Assembly: GCA_945921465.1 (NCBI GenBank)
Contig: CAMEKS010000005.1
Coordinates: forward strand, 1-52,495
From: an uncultured Clostridia bacterium
Lineage (GTDB): Bacteria; Bacillota; Clostridia; Christensenellales; UBA1242
Direction of reading: 5' to 3'
DNA length: 52,495 nucleotides
Positions 19,074 to 26,449 of this stretch are shown one piece after another (the first letter of the stretch is position 1; every line of letters starts with the position of its first letter). The notes below the pieces were generated by a model that saw only the letters and a list, made by a program, of their open reading frames with translations, ran no database searches and was not told the DNA's origin. The position numbers and the translations under genes were made by a program.

Positions 19074-19909
19074 CAGTTTTATGCAACTTTTTTGAAATTT
19101 TTTGAAAAAATATTTATTTTCTATAAAAGTGCTTAATTTAGGCATATTTTAGGGTTTTTGCCATACAATGTATACATTTTTTTAGAATTTTTCTTCATAA
19201 TTTTACAATATTATTGTTAATAACTATTTTTAATAGATTGCAGAAGTAACACTATAGCAAACTACTATATTTATTAAATATAAACATATTTATATAATAT
19301 ATATATCTTTATTAAGCTAAAAAATTTTGAACTAAGATAATCAATAATAATCATTTTACCTATAACCCGTTCGCAATTAAACACAAGCCTTACTAAGTCA
19401 AACCTATTTTAGAAAAAACTTACCAATAATTAAGTACAGTTTGTTAAAATGTATGGCAACACTAGTTATACAAACTATTCATTTTGACTCATTTTTTAAT
19501 CGTAAATTTGTTATATTGCTAGCGCTATACTGTTAGAATAACATCAGTTATATTTAAGTGGCCATTAACAAAGTTGTATTTACAACTTATGATATTAAAA
19601 TATATTTACATAATCAAAAAAAGCAGTATCAAAATAAGTAAATCTCCTACAATTGTCTAAATTTCAGAGATTCACCAAAATATTGATAATGCTTTCGATA
19701 TTTTATATAAATTTAGATAATTAAAAATAGTTAACAAAAATGCTAAAGCAACTTATATATAAATTACATATTTAGCCCAATATAACTAATATAATGATGA
19801 CATGAAGTTTATATATTAATGTCACTATAACTGACATCATTTATATTGTCTTAAGTTAATACACAAATACAGTATAGCAATTATAGTATCCAAATTGTCG
19901 GGTTAACGT
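19074..19909. other. Long AT-rich intergenic region
   Basis: 836 bases between the heat-shock promoter and the alcohol dehydrogenase stop codon. No open frame of convincing quality on either strand. Small inverted repeats are present (AATCTC/GAGATT near 19645-19676; TGACAT 19798-19803 with ATGTCA 19819-19824) but none has a T-run. I see no recognisable regulatory element. Confidence 0.4.
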
Positions 19910-21118
19910 CTACTTCTTTAGTAATTTTGCATACATTCTCTCTAGTTGTTTAGCATTCATCAGGATGGGTACTGGATACAGCGGATTGCCTTCTTTGTCG
20001 GCTCGTTTAGCTAATTCTGGAATATCTTCTTGGCGCAAATCATCAATATAAGTTGGTATGTTCATCTTAACATTCATTTCCTTAACCCACTTAATGAAGC
20101 TGTGGCTAGCATCAATATCTGCCATATCATTGTCTGCAACACCAACAATTCGTGCCAACTTGGCCAATTTTTTATAAATCTTAGGTTCATATTCTTCTAA
20201 GAAATATGGCAAAATAATTGCATTTGCCAATCCATGAGGCACTCCATATTTCCCACCAAGCGAGTGTGCTACAGCGTGCACATACCCCACATACGACCTA
20301 GTAAAAGAAATTCCAGCCAAGTACGACGCTCTTAACATTTTCGCTCTTGCATCGGCATTGTGACCATTAGAGTAACATTCATACAAATTGTTAGCAATCA
20401 ACCTAACCGCCTCTTCTGCCTTGTCCCTAGTATACTTAGTAGTACTGTTGCCTATATATGCTTCAACTGCATGCGTAAGAGCATCCATTCCTGTAGAAGA
20501 AGTTAGATGAGGTGGCAAATTGATTGTAGTCTTATAATCGAGCACCGCATATTTAGGAATTAAATTAAAATCATTGATTGGATATTTGAAGTGTGTAGAA
20601 TCATCGGTAATAACAGCAGACACTGTTACCTCACTGCCAGTTCCTGCAGTAGTTGGTACAGCAATCAACGTAGGCAATTGTTTTCTTATTTTTAATAAAC
20701 CTTTCATTTTCTTTACAGACTGTTTTGGCTTAACAAACCTTGCACCTATTATCTTAGCGCAATCCATAACCGAGCCTCCACCAAATGATAATATTGCTTG
20801 GCATCCCTCAGATTTATATATCTTCAAACCAGCCTCTATGTTACTAATAGTTGGATTAGGTACTACTTGGTCAAATATAACCAATTTATATCCATTAGTT
20901 GTTAAATCATCCTCCAATTCTTTAGTTAGTCCCAAATTCCTAACGCCAGTATCAGTTACTAACATTACAGAGCTCACTTTGTTCTCTTGTAACACATTTT
21001 TAATTTCAGTCACACTGTCCAAGATCTTGGGTTCCCTATAAGGCATCAATGGCATAATCATCTTAAATATACCTTGATATATTCTGCAATAACACTTCTT
21101 AAAAATATTCATAACCAT
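19910..21118 (-). CDS. Iron-containing (class III) alcohol dehydrogenase
   Basis: 402 residues. NAD-binding part with LSFGGGSVMDCAKIIG and PTTAGTGSEVT, then the metal-binding C-terminal half with SSTGMDALTHAVEAYIG and HAVAHSLGGKYGVPHGLAN, where the conserved His residues and an upstream Asp bind iron or zinc. Family members reduce aldehydes (butanol, lactaldehyde, 1,3-propanediol types) during fermentation; the substrate cannot be read from sequence. The N-terminus carries an extra hydrophobic/basic stretch (MNIFKKCYCRIYQGIFKMIMP). It follows the YhhN-family gene by 70 bases and may be co-transcribed. Confidence 0.94.
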   Translation of the reverse strand: MVMNIFKKCYCRIYQGIFKMIMPLMPYREPKILDSVTEIKNVLQENKVSSVMLVTDTGVRNLGLTKELEDDLTTNGYKLVIFDQVVPNPTISNIEAGLKIYKSEGCQAILSFGGGSVMDCAKIIGARFVKPKQSVKKMKGLLKIRKQLPTLIAVPTTAGTGSEVTVSAVITDDSTHFKYPINDFNLIPKYAVLDYKTTINLPPHLTSSTGMDALTHAVEAYIGNSTTKYTRDKAEEAVRLIANNLYECYSNGHNADARAKMLRASYLAGISFTRSYVGYVHAVAHSLGGKYGVPHGLANAIILPYFLEEYEPKIYKKLAKLARIVGVADNDMADIDASHSFIKWVKEMNVKMNIPTYIDDLRQEDIPELAKRADKEGNPLYPVPILMNAKQLERMYAKLLKK

Positions 21119-21188
21119 CTCCTATTTATTCGATCTTATACTCAACATTTCAAATAATATGAAACAGATTTTATTATAAATTTCTAGG

Positions 21189-21947
21189 CTATTTACTAAC
21201 AATATTTGTATTTTGATCGCTATCAGCTTTGCTTAAAATAATAGATTTAATTCCATAGAATATTGATGTTGCAAGAATTATTTCTGCAGGATAATATAGT
21301 CCTAGGCATAATATAGAAAATAATCTACCCATACCGCCGAAATTGCGAAACAATAAGCACATATCAGACAAGAAGAACATAATACTGCCGGCAAATATAT
21401 ACCACTTGACAAAACATCCTAATTTTTTGTCAAAAATATTACTAATAGATTTGCTTAGCATTGCACTAATAATTAATGCGTAACATATAATTACAGGGAA
21501 CATTCCCTTAAACTCAAAGTGTGGATATAACAAAATTATTAGCAAAGATATTCCAAATACAATTGCAAATATTAGACCATCTCTCCAATTTATTTTGCTT
21601 AATTGTAGATAAGAGATTAAAAACCATATATGACCAATAGCAAATAAACCTGCACCTATTGCGAAGTGTAAATTAATGACCACATCGCCAGCAAAAGCAA
21701 ATGCTAACCCGACAACCATAAATTCTGCAAATCTTTTTGATTTTTTATCCAAATTTTTATTTTGGATCAACAATAAATAATCAAACAATCCACATGCAAA
21801 GAAAAGTGCACTAGCCATTATCTTGAATGCAAATATTTCTGAAAATACAATATACAAAACATCATATGTCATTATTGATAGCAAGAATAGACAATTATAT
21901 AGTAATATAGTTCTATCTTCAAAGAGTGATTTTATTTCATTTTTCAT
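21189..21947 (-). CDS. YhhN-family (TMEM86/lysoplasmalogenase-like) membrane protein
   Basis: 252 residues with about eight hydrophobic segments. Conserved YhhN pieces are visible: FAFAGDVVINLHF with a membrane Asp, GAGLFAIGHIWFLISY, and FAGSIMFFLSDMCLLFRNF with a second Asp. Animal TMEM86 relatives hydrolyse the vinyl-ether bond of lysoplasmalogen, and many anaerobic Clostridia make plasmalogens, so that role is possible but inferred. AGGAG lies 7 bases before ATG. The neighbouring aldehyde-reducing enzyme could act on a released aldehyde; this is speculation. Confidence 0.78.
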   Translation of the reverse strand: MKNEIKSLFEDRTILLYNCLFLLSIMTYDVLYIVFSEIFAFKIMASALFFACGLFDYLLLIQNKNLDKKSKRFAEFMVVGLAFAFAGDVVINLHFAIGAGLFAIGHIWFLISYLQLSKINWRDGLIFAIVFGISLLIILLYPHFEFKGMFPVIICYALIISAMLSKSISNIFDKKLGCFVKWYIFAGSIMFFLSDMCLLFRNFGGMGRLFSILCLGLYYPAEIILATSIFYGIKSIILSKADSDQNTNIVSK

Positions 21948-22142
21948 AATAATCTCCTTTAGATTTTATATATCTATATACTATCACATTACATATTTTT
22001 TTACATTTATTTTGATACATATTTTCAAATATATTGATTTTTAACTTTATTTTGTTTATACTTTTTATAGTATATTACTATTATGTTTATTAATTTTAAT
22101 TGATTTACATACTAGTTCAAAATATTATTAATTAAGGTAATT

Positions 22143-22604
22143 ATGAGTAACAGTATAAAAGTTATAACAAACAACAAAAAAGCACATTTTAATTATTTTG
22201 TAGAAGATACTATCGAGGCTGGTATTTCACTATTAGGCCCAGAAGTAAAATCTCTTAGGCAAGGCTCGGCAAGTTTAGACGAGAGTTTTGTTTACATCAC
22301 TAATAATTTGGAGGTCATAATAAAAAACTTATATATTAAGAAATTTGATTATGCCACAAATATCTCCTTTGATGAAAGACGTGATCGCAAACTTTTGCTA
22401 AAAAAATCAGAAATTTCTAAGTTGCTATCCAAGGTCCAAGAGAAGGGATACACCCTAATCCCTATCAAAATATATTTCAGCGGCAAATATGTCAAAGTAG
22501 AAGTAGGTATATGCAAGGGTAAACATACTTATGACAAGAAAGATACTTTGAAGCAAAAAGACCTACAGCGAGAATTAGAAAGAAATCTAAGCAAATATAA
22601 CTAA
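22143..22604 (+). CDS. smpB: SsrA-binding protein SmpB
   Basis: Binds the tRNA-like end of tmRNA and brings it to stalled ribosomes. 153 residues. Begins KVITNNKKAHFNYFVEDTIEAGI, then GPEVKSLRQGSASLDESFVYI and the basic ending GKHTYDKKDTLKQKD with a charged tail. AAGG precedes the ATG by 6 bases. It is upstream of ssrA on the same strand, the common Firmicute pairing; both stand alone against the general gene direction. Confidence 0.98.
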   Translation: MSNSIKVITNNKKAHFNYFVEDTIEAGISLLGPEVKSLRQGSASLDESFVYITNNLEVIIKNLYIKKFDYATNISFDERRDRKLLLKKSEISKLLSKVQEKGYTLIPIKIYFSGKYVKVEVGICKGKHTYDKKDTLKQKDLQRELERNLSKYN

Positions 22605-22791
22605 GTAACTATGGTTTATCAAAATTCAATAGTTATATTAACCTATAATATAATCATTATTAATTCAAAATATTTAATTAAAATAATATTTTTGCTATTA
22701 TTATGAGATAGATTATTAATCATAAATTTAATGTAATTATTATTAATAACACTGTTTAGTAAATTATATGCCAATAATATGGGTTGCATTT

Positions 22792-22821
22792 TTGACATTA
22801 ATTTGATATAATACATATAAT
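22792..22821 (+). promoter_or_regulatory. Promoter of tmRNA
   Basis: TTGACA (22792-22797), 18-base spacer, TATAAT (22816-22821), about 40 bases before the mature tmRNA 5' end. Another TATAAT at 22807 has too short a spacer. Confidence 0.85.
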
Positions 22822-22860
22822 AGAATTATGTGTGTTGCACTATTCTATATATCCAAATAT

Positions 22861-23214
22861 GGGGACGAAATGGTTTCGACAGGCTAATATAGATGGATTT
22901 TAAGCAAGTGGTAGGTATCGACTGCCTTATCAACGATAAATTCAAATTAAATGCAGATAGAAATACTGCTCTAGTTGCTGCTTAAGTTCAGCATTAGTGT
23001 CTTATCCTAGTCCTTCTCACAGACTACTATAAGGCATAATCGATGTGAGATACTATTAGTATTTGCCTAAAATACTATTTAGGAAAATTGTTTAGGCTAG
23101 TTATGGTATGCTTGTTTGTTGGCAAGCCATAGTGAAGTTATGCAACAAACTAAACTTGTAGAAAGAGATTGGTCGTTAGTTTGGACACGGGTTCGACTCC
23201 CGTCGTCTCCACCA
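22861..23214 (+). ncRNA. ssrA: Transfer-messenger RNA (tmRNA)
   Basis: 354 bases. The 5' end GGGGACG pairs with CGTCTCC before the encoded ACCA; GGTTTCGACAGG and the T-arm ACGGG-TTCGACT-CCCGT are the standard ends. The message part reads, from about 22932, AAC GAT AAA and so on to TAA at 22983-22985, giving the proteolysis tag (A)NDKFKLNADRNTALVAA with the ALVAA degron end. The tag is longer than the usual 10-15 residues of Clostridia; the resume codon is inferred from the common AND start. The region after the stop holds the pseudoknots. Confidence 0.98.
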
Positions 23215-23359
23215 TAGTTTTGCCCCATTGGGGCTTTATTTTTTTACTAAGACGGGAGTCTTTGTGCTTTTAGCACATGGCGAGTTGCCACTCGCTAACC
23301 CGTGCCACACTCTGTATTCGGGCACCCGTCAGTTATACTGCCACCCGAAGAATATTGGC
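23194..23359 (+). repeat. tmRNA-tail repeat, copy 1
   Basis: About 166 bases starting inside the tmRNA T-arm (CGACTCCCGTC at 23194), through the CCA end and terminator, to CCCGAAGAATATTGGC. It carries GACGGGAGTC (23251-23260), the exact reverse complement of tmRNA bases 23195-23204, and hairpins GTGC-TTTTA-GCAC and GCGAGT-TGCC-ACTCGC (23280-23295). Nearly identical to copy 2, 191-192 bases on. Confidence 0.9.
23222..23245 (+). terminator. tmRNA terminator
   Basis: GCCCC-ATT-GGGGC followed by TTTATTTTTTT, 7 bases after the CCA end of tmRNA. A second identical hairpin at 23413-23437 belongs to the downstream repeat copy. Confidence 0.9.
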
Positions 23360-23384
23360 TCCTCTGTAGAGTATCCAACATTGA

Positions 23385-23551
23385 CGACTCCCGTCGTCTC
23401 CACCATAGTTTTGCCCCATTGGGGCTTTTATTTTTTTACTAAAACGGGAGTCTTTGTGCTTTTAGCACATGGCGAGCTTTCGCTCGCAAACCCGTGTCAC
23501 ACTCTGTATTCGGGCACCCGTCAGTTTCACTGCCACCCGAAAAATATTGGC
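23385..23551 (+). repeat. tmRNA-tail repeat, copy 2
   Basis: 167 bases. Starts with a perfect copy of the last 21 bases of tmRNA (including CCA), then the same GCCCC/GGGGC terminator and the same tail. Its stem reads GCGAGC-TTTC-GCTCGC (23472-23487) where copy 1 has GCGAGT/ACTCGC, so the loop-closing pair changed from T-A to C-G on both sides. AACCCGTGTC (23489-23498) and ACGGGAGTC (23444-23452) are reverse complements of the two sides of the tmRNA T-arm. A 25-base unique spacer separates the copies. Confidence 0.9.
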
Positions 23552-23596
23552 AAACACTTAACTTAAACCCATTTCTTATAAATTATATTATCGGAA

Positions 23597-23645
23597 GTTT
23601 TGTCTGAATGCACACGAGCAAAGCGAGTGTATATTCAAGCAAAAC
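23597..23645. repeat. 49-base interrupted palindrome
   Basis: Arms GTTTTG / CAAAAC, TGAAT / ATTCA and ACAC / GTGT pair in order, separated by symmetric two-base mismatches, around an 11-base loop. No T-run follows, so it is not a simple terminator. Part of the post-tmRNA structured zone. Confidence 0.8.
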
Positions 23646-23663
23646 TGATGTTAATTCAATCAG
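23643..23663 (+). repeat. Dispersed 21-base repeat, copy A
   Basis: Matches 20 of 21 bases with the minus strand of 48817-48837. Begins AACTGATG and ends TTCAATCAG. In both places an ATG in this word opens a short frame reading M-x-I-Q-S. Confidence 0.7.
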
Positions 23664-23823
23664 GATGCCGTTGGGACAACGGAATTGCGATTAGCAAACT
23701 GATTTGCGAACAAAGAGAGCAAAACAACATCACATAGATTATTATCTTCGCTGCTTATAGTATATTTATTTTTTGAATACAACAACTATTTAATGCAAAT
23801 CAAATCCACTCTATTTGCCTTGC

Positions 23824-23829
23824 TATAAT
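23824..23829 (+). promoter_or_regulatory. Extended -10 promoter element of the lipoprotein gene
   Basis: TGCTATAAT (23821-23829) is an extended -10 box with TG. A -35 is weak (CAAATC). It would give a leader of about 150 bases. Confidence 0.4.
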
Positions 23830-23988
23830 TGTAAAATATTTGTAAAAGATAATAACCATACTATTTGGTGACTAAAAAATGATTTTCGACACAAAATCTT
23901 AAATTTGTCAATATTGTTTCATTATTTTTCTTCTAAATTAACCCACATCAAGTTATCATTATATTATACAAATATTTTGGAGGTAAAA

Positions 23989-24732
23989 ATGAAAAGAATA
24001 TATAATTATTTGGCAGTTTTATCGCTGCTAATCATTGGTACTGCTACACTTTGCTCTTGCGGAGTATCGTATCTATGGCAATCTGATTTTAGCGAAGGAA
24101 ATAACAACGTATTCGGCATATATGGTACTGTTGTAGATAACGAAGACAACACCATAACTTTGAAAAAAGATGCGTCAGGTAATTATTCTGCTAGTACGTA
24201 TTTTGGTCAAAAAAGTAAAAATTATGACTGGCAACAAGGCGGAATGAATGTAGAATTAAAGGTATATGTAGACACAAATGTTTTAACCAACGGCAATTAT
24301 TTTGTGTGGTCACTCGCAATCAATGAACTAGACGGAACATATTTGACCGAATTGCCAGTGTTCTTCATTGGAACATCAGGCGGTGTGAAATTTGCATATA
24401 GTTTTACAGGAGTAGATGCCGACTACACAACTATTGCCAATTTAGAAAATTCTGCAACATTAACTAGTGGATACTATACCATTAATTACAAATTCAAAAC
24501 CGAAGAAAATGGTGAAATTAAGGCTACTGTAACGCTAGTATCTGAGGGAGGTAATGAGGTTTATAACTCAGGCGAAAACACTTTCACTGTTATAGACCCA
24601 ACAATACACGAAGGTAAAAATTATACAGACACCACAGTCGTGAAAGAAGATATGGTCAAAGGATTAAGATATTTGTGGTTAGTAAGAACAAGTGTAGATG
24701 TTAAAGTGGCATCTGTCGCAATAACAAAATAA
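23989..24732 (+). CDS. Predicted secreted lipoprotein, beta-rich, unknown function
   Basis: 247 residues from the ATG at 23989, which has TTGGAGG 6 bases upstream; an in-frame extension lacks a ribosome binding site. Lipoprotein signal peptide (basic MKRIYNYL, hydrophobic stretch, lipobox LCSC with Cys about residue 23). The rest alternates polar and aromatic residues in strand-like blocks (YLWQSDFSEGNNN, GTVVDNEDNTITLKK, GGMNVELKVYVDT, VKVASVAITK), suggesting a jelly-roll or concanavalin-like sheet. No catalytic motif recognised. It is the only gene between tmRNA and ddl on the plus strand. Confidence 0.75.
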   Translation: MKRIYNYLAVLSLLIIGTATLCSCGVSYLWQSDFSEGNNNVFGIYGTVVDNEDNTITLKKDASGNYSASTYFGQKSKNYDWQQGGMNVELKVYVDTNVLTNGNYFVWSLAINELDGTYLTELPVFFIGTSGGVKFAYSFTGVDADYTTIANLENSATLTSGYYTINYKFKTEENGEIKATVTLVSEGGNEVYNSGENTFTVIDPTIHEGKNYTDTTVVKEDMVKGLRYLWLVRTSVDVKVASVAITK

Positions 24733-25180
24733 TTTATGTCACTTTATTACTGTGTAAAAATAATTTAGATACTAAATTTATTAATAGCTACTAATGCGAA
24801 CCACTATAATATAACAAATCAATTTGCGCACTATTTTTATTTTTAACAACAAAGTTGATTAAATAGTCTAAAAATTAAAAACTTAAATAATCTATAATTA
24901 AAAGTTAATATTTGATAAAAATATATAAATTTATATTGATATTATAATAACAAGAATTCCACCAATTTTAGGTGGAATTCTTTGTTAAAAATAACAATAT
25001 GAATTGATACTACGTATCATTAAATTATACACTGATACAGTGCTTATATTAACTATAATTATAAATTAACTATTTGTTAATTATTCGTTATGTTTTACTA
25101 TAATTAGAAAATACTTTATGTCAGAACTATATGCCAACGCGAACGACATCCAATCCGCAAGTACAATGTCAAAATAATGT
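24733..25180. other. Intergenic region between convergent lipoprotein and ddl genes
   Basis: 448 bases, AT-rich, holding a bidirectional terminator at 24952-24982. Near 25130-25165 is a less AT-rich patch with GACATT/GATGTC pairing that may be another decayed repeat. No gene seen. Confidence 0.4.
24952..24982. terminator. Bidirectional hairpin terminator
   Basis: Perfect 12-bp stem AAGAATTCCACC / GGTGGAATTCTT with a 7-base loop; short T-rich stretches on both sides. Lies between the convergent lipoprotein and ddl genes. Confidence 0.75.
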
Positions 25181-26311
25181 CTATTTATTGATTTTTCCTA
25201 GATTTCCAACATTCGACAATACACTACTCTCAAAATACTTAATTGTATTATCTGATTGAGATTCAAATATAGCATTATCTATACAACCATTTAATAAATC
25301 ACTAAAAGACATTCCTTCAAATAGGTAATTAGCATAAGATCCAGGGATAGTATTCGCTTCATTTATATACAATTTTTGCTCATCATTATCAAACAAATAA
25401 TCAAATCGGACCACTCCCCTCATTTTCAAATTTTTATATAGTAGAACAGACCAACTCTCTATTTTTTTCTTTACAGACGAGCTAAGCTTTGCAGGAAATT
25501 TACGGGTTAAACTTTCCATACCAATAATTTTATTTCCAGCCAAATATTTATCTGAATATGTCAGAATTTGATTTTTACTAATAGGTTCTTCAATAGAAGA
25601 TATAATAAACTCATTACGAAATTTAACAACAGCAATATTATACTCAACAAAATTTTTTAATTTTTTCTCAACTAGTATATTTTTATCGTATTGAATAACT
25701 TCTAGAAGATTTTGCTGCAAATCATCAAAATTATTACAAACTGCGATTCCAATACTACTACCAAGGTTCGCCGGCTTAAGAATTACTGGATAACCAAATG
25801 ATTTTACTATTTTTTTATCCAAATTAACATAATCATCAGAACTATTATAAGAGATATATGGCAAATAATTAATTAAGCTCAATCCGGCCAAATAATTCTT
25901 AAAAGTAATTTTGTCTAAACATAGTGAACTACATAGCATAGGACAATTAATACAGCTTATTCCGTTAAGTTGCATTAATGCAGCCACACTTCCGTCCTCA
26001 CCATTAAGGCCATGCATTGCCAAAATTGCTAAATCAATTTGACAACGCTTTTTTAATTTGCCAAATTGATAAGTATATAGACATTTACTGTCGGCAGACA
26101 TCGAACAACGTTTTCCTACAATCTCATATTCAAGAACATCTTCTATACTTACTTTTTGCGGTAAATAATACCATTTAGCATTTTTATCAATATATATAGG
26201 AATAACAGAATACTTAGAATCATCCAAATTGTTAACAACCTGAACACCAGTTATAATAGAAATATCATGTTCACAAGAAACACCACCAAAAATTACAGCA
26301 ACATTAAGCAT
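25181..26311 (-). CDS. ddl: D-alanine--D-alanine ligase
   Basis: Makes the D-Ala-D-Ala dipeptide for peptidoglycan precursors. 376 residues. N-terminal FGGVSCEHDISIITG, LAILAMHGLNGEDGSVAALMQL, ATP-grasp core with GYPVILKPANLGSSIGIAV, and the metal-binding ending MRGVVRFDYLF ... LYINEANTIPGSYAN. The serine/Lys features of ordinary Ddl are present and I see no clear Van-type D-Lac or D-Ser signature, but specificity cannot be settled by eye. It is the last gene of the tsaE operon, 138 bases after the Mur ligase whose product would use the dipeptide. Confidence 0.94.
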   Translation of the reverse strand: MLNVAVIFGGVSCEHDISIITGVQVVNNLDDSKYSVIPIYIDKNAKWYYLPQKVSIEDVLEYEIVGKRCSMSADSKCLYTYQFGKLKKRCQIDLAILAMHGLNGEDGSVAALMQLNGISCINCPMLCSSLCLDKITFKNYLAGLSLINYLPYISYNSSDDYVNLDKKIVKSFGYPVILKPANLGSSIGIAVCNNFDDLQQNLLEVIQYDKNILVEKKLKNFVEYNIAVVKFRNEFIISSIEEPISKNQILTYSDKYLAGNKIIGMESLTRKFPAKLSSSVKKKIESWSVLLYKNLKMRGVVRFDYLFDNDEQKLYINEANTIPGSYANYLFEGMSFSDLLNGCIDNAIFESQSDNTIKYFESSVLSNVGNLGKINK

Positions 26312-26449
26312 ATAGCCCCCAAAATAAAACTAAAAATATCAATCACCTTATGACAATTAAAAATAATAAAACATATTGCCTTACTAAACCAAAAAATACA
26401 CAAATATAAAACAATAAATTAAGTATATCCTAGTAATTTGATAAACAAT

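Larger units (their letters stand above)
23552..23988. other. Structured intergenic region after the repeats
   Basis: No gene recognised. 23597-23645 is a near-palindrome; then CCGTTG-GGA-CAACGG (23668-23682), GCAAA-CTGA-TTTGC (23694-23707) and flanking GATGTT (about 23647) with AACATC (about 23725) suggest a branched structure. The last 200 bases are AT-rich and contain the lipoprotein promoter. Confidence 0.5.

Noticed and set aside
22807-22812. Alternative tmRNA -10 box TATAAT at 22807
   Set aside because: It is only 9 bases from TTGACA; the second TATAAT at 22816 has an 18-base spacer.
23194-23551. CRISPR-like repeat array
   Set aside because: Only two long copies with one 25-base spacer, and no cas genes; no CRISPR elsewhere in the window.
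23228-23566. A 112-codon plus-strand open frame spanning both tmRNA-tail repeats
   Set aside because: It starts at a TTG inside the tmRNA terminator, has no ribosome binding site, and stays open only because the repeat offset is a multiple of three; the DNA is better explained by RNA hairpins with compensatory changes.
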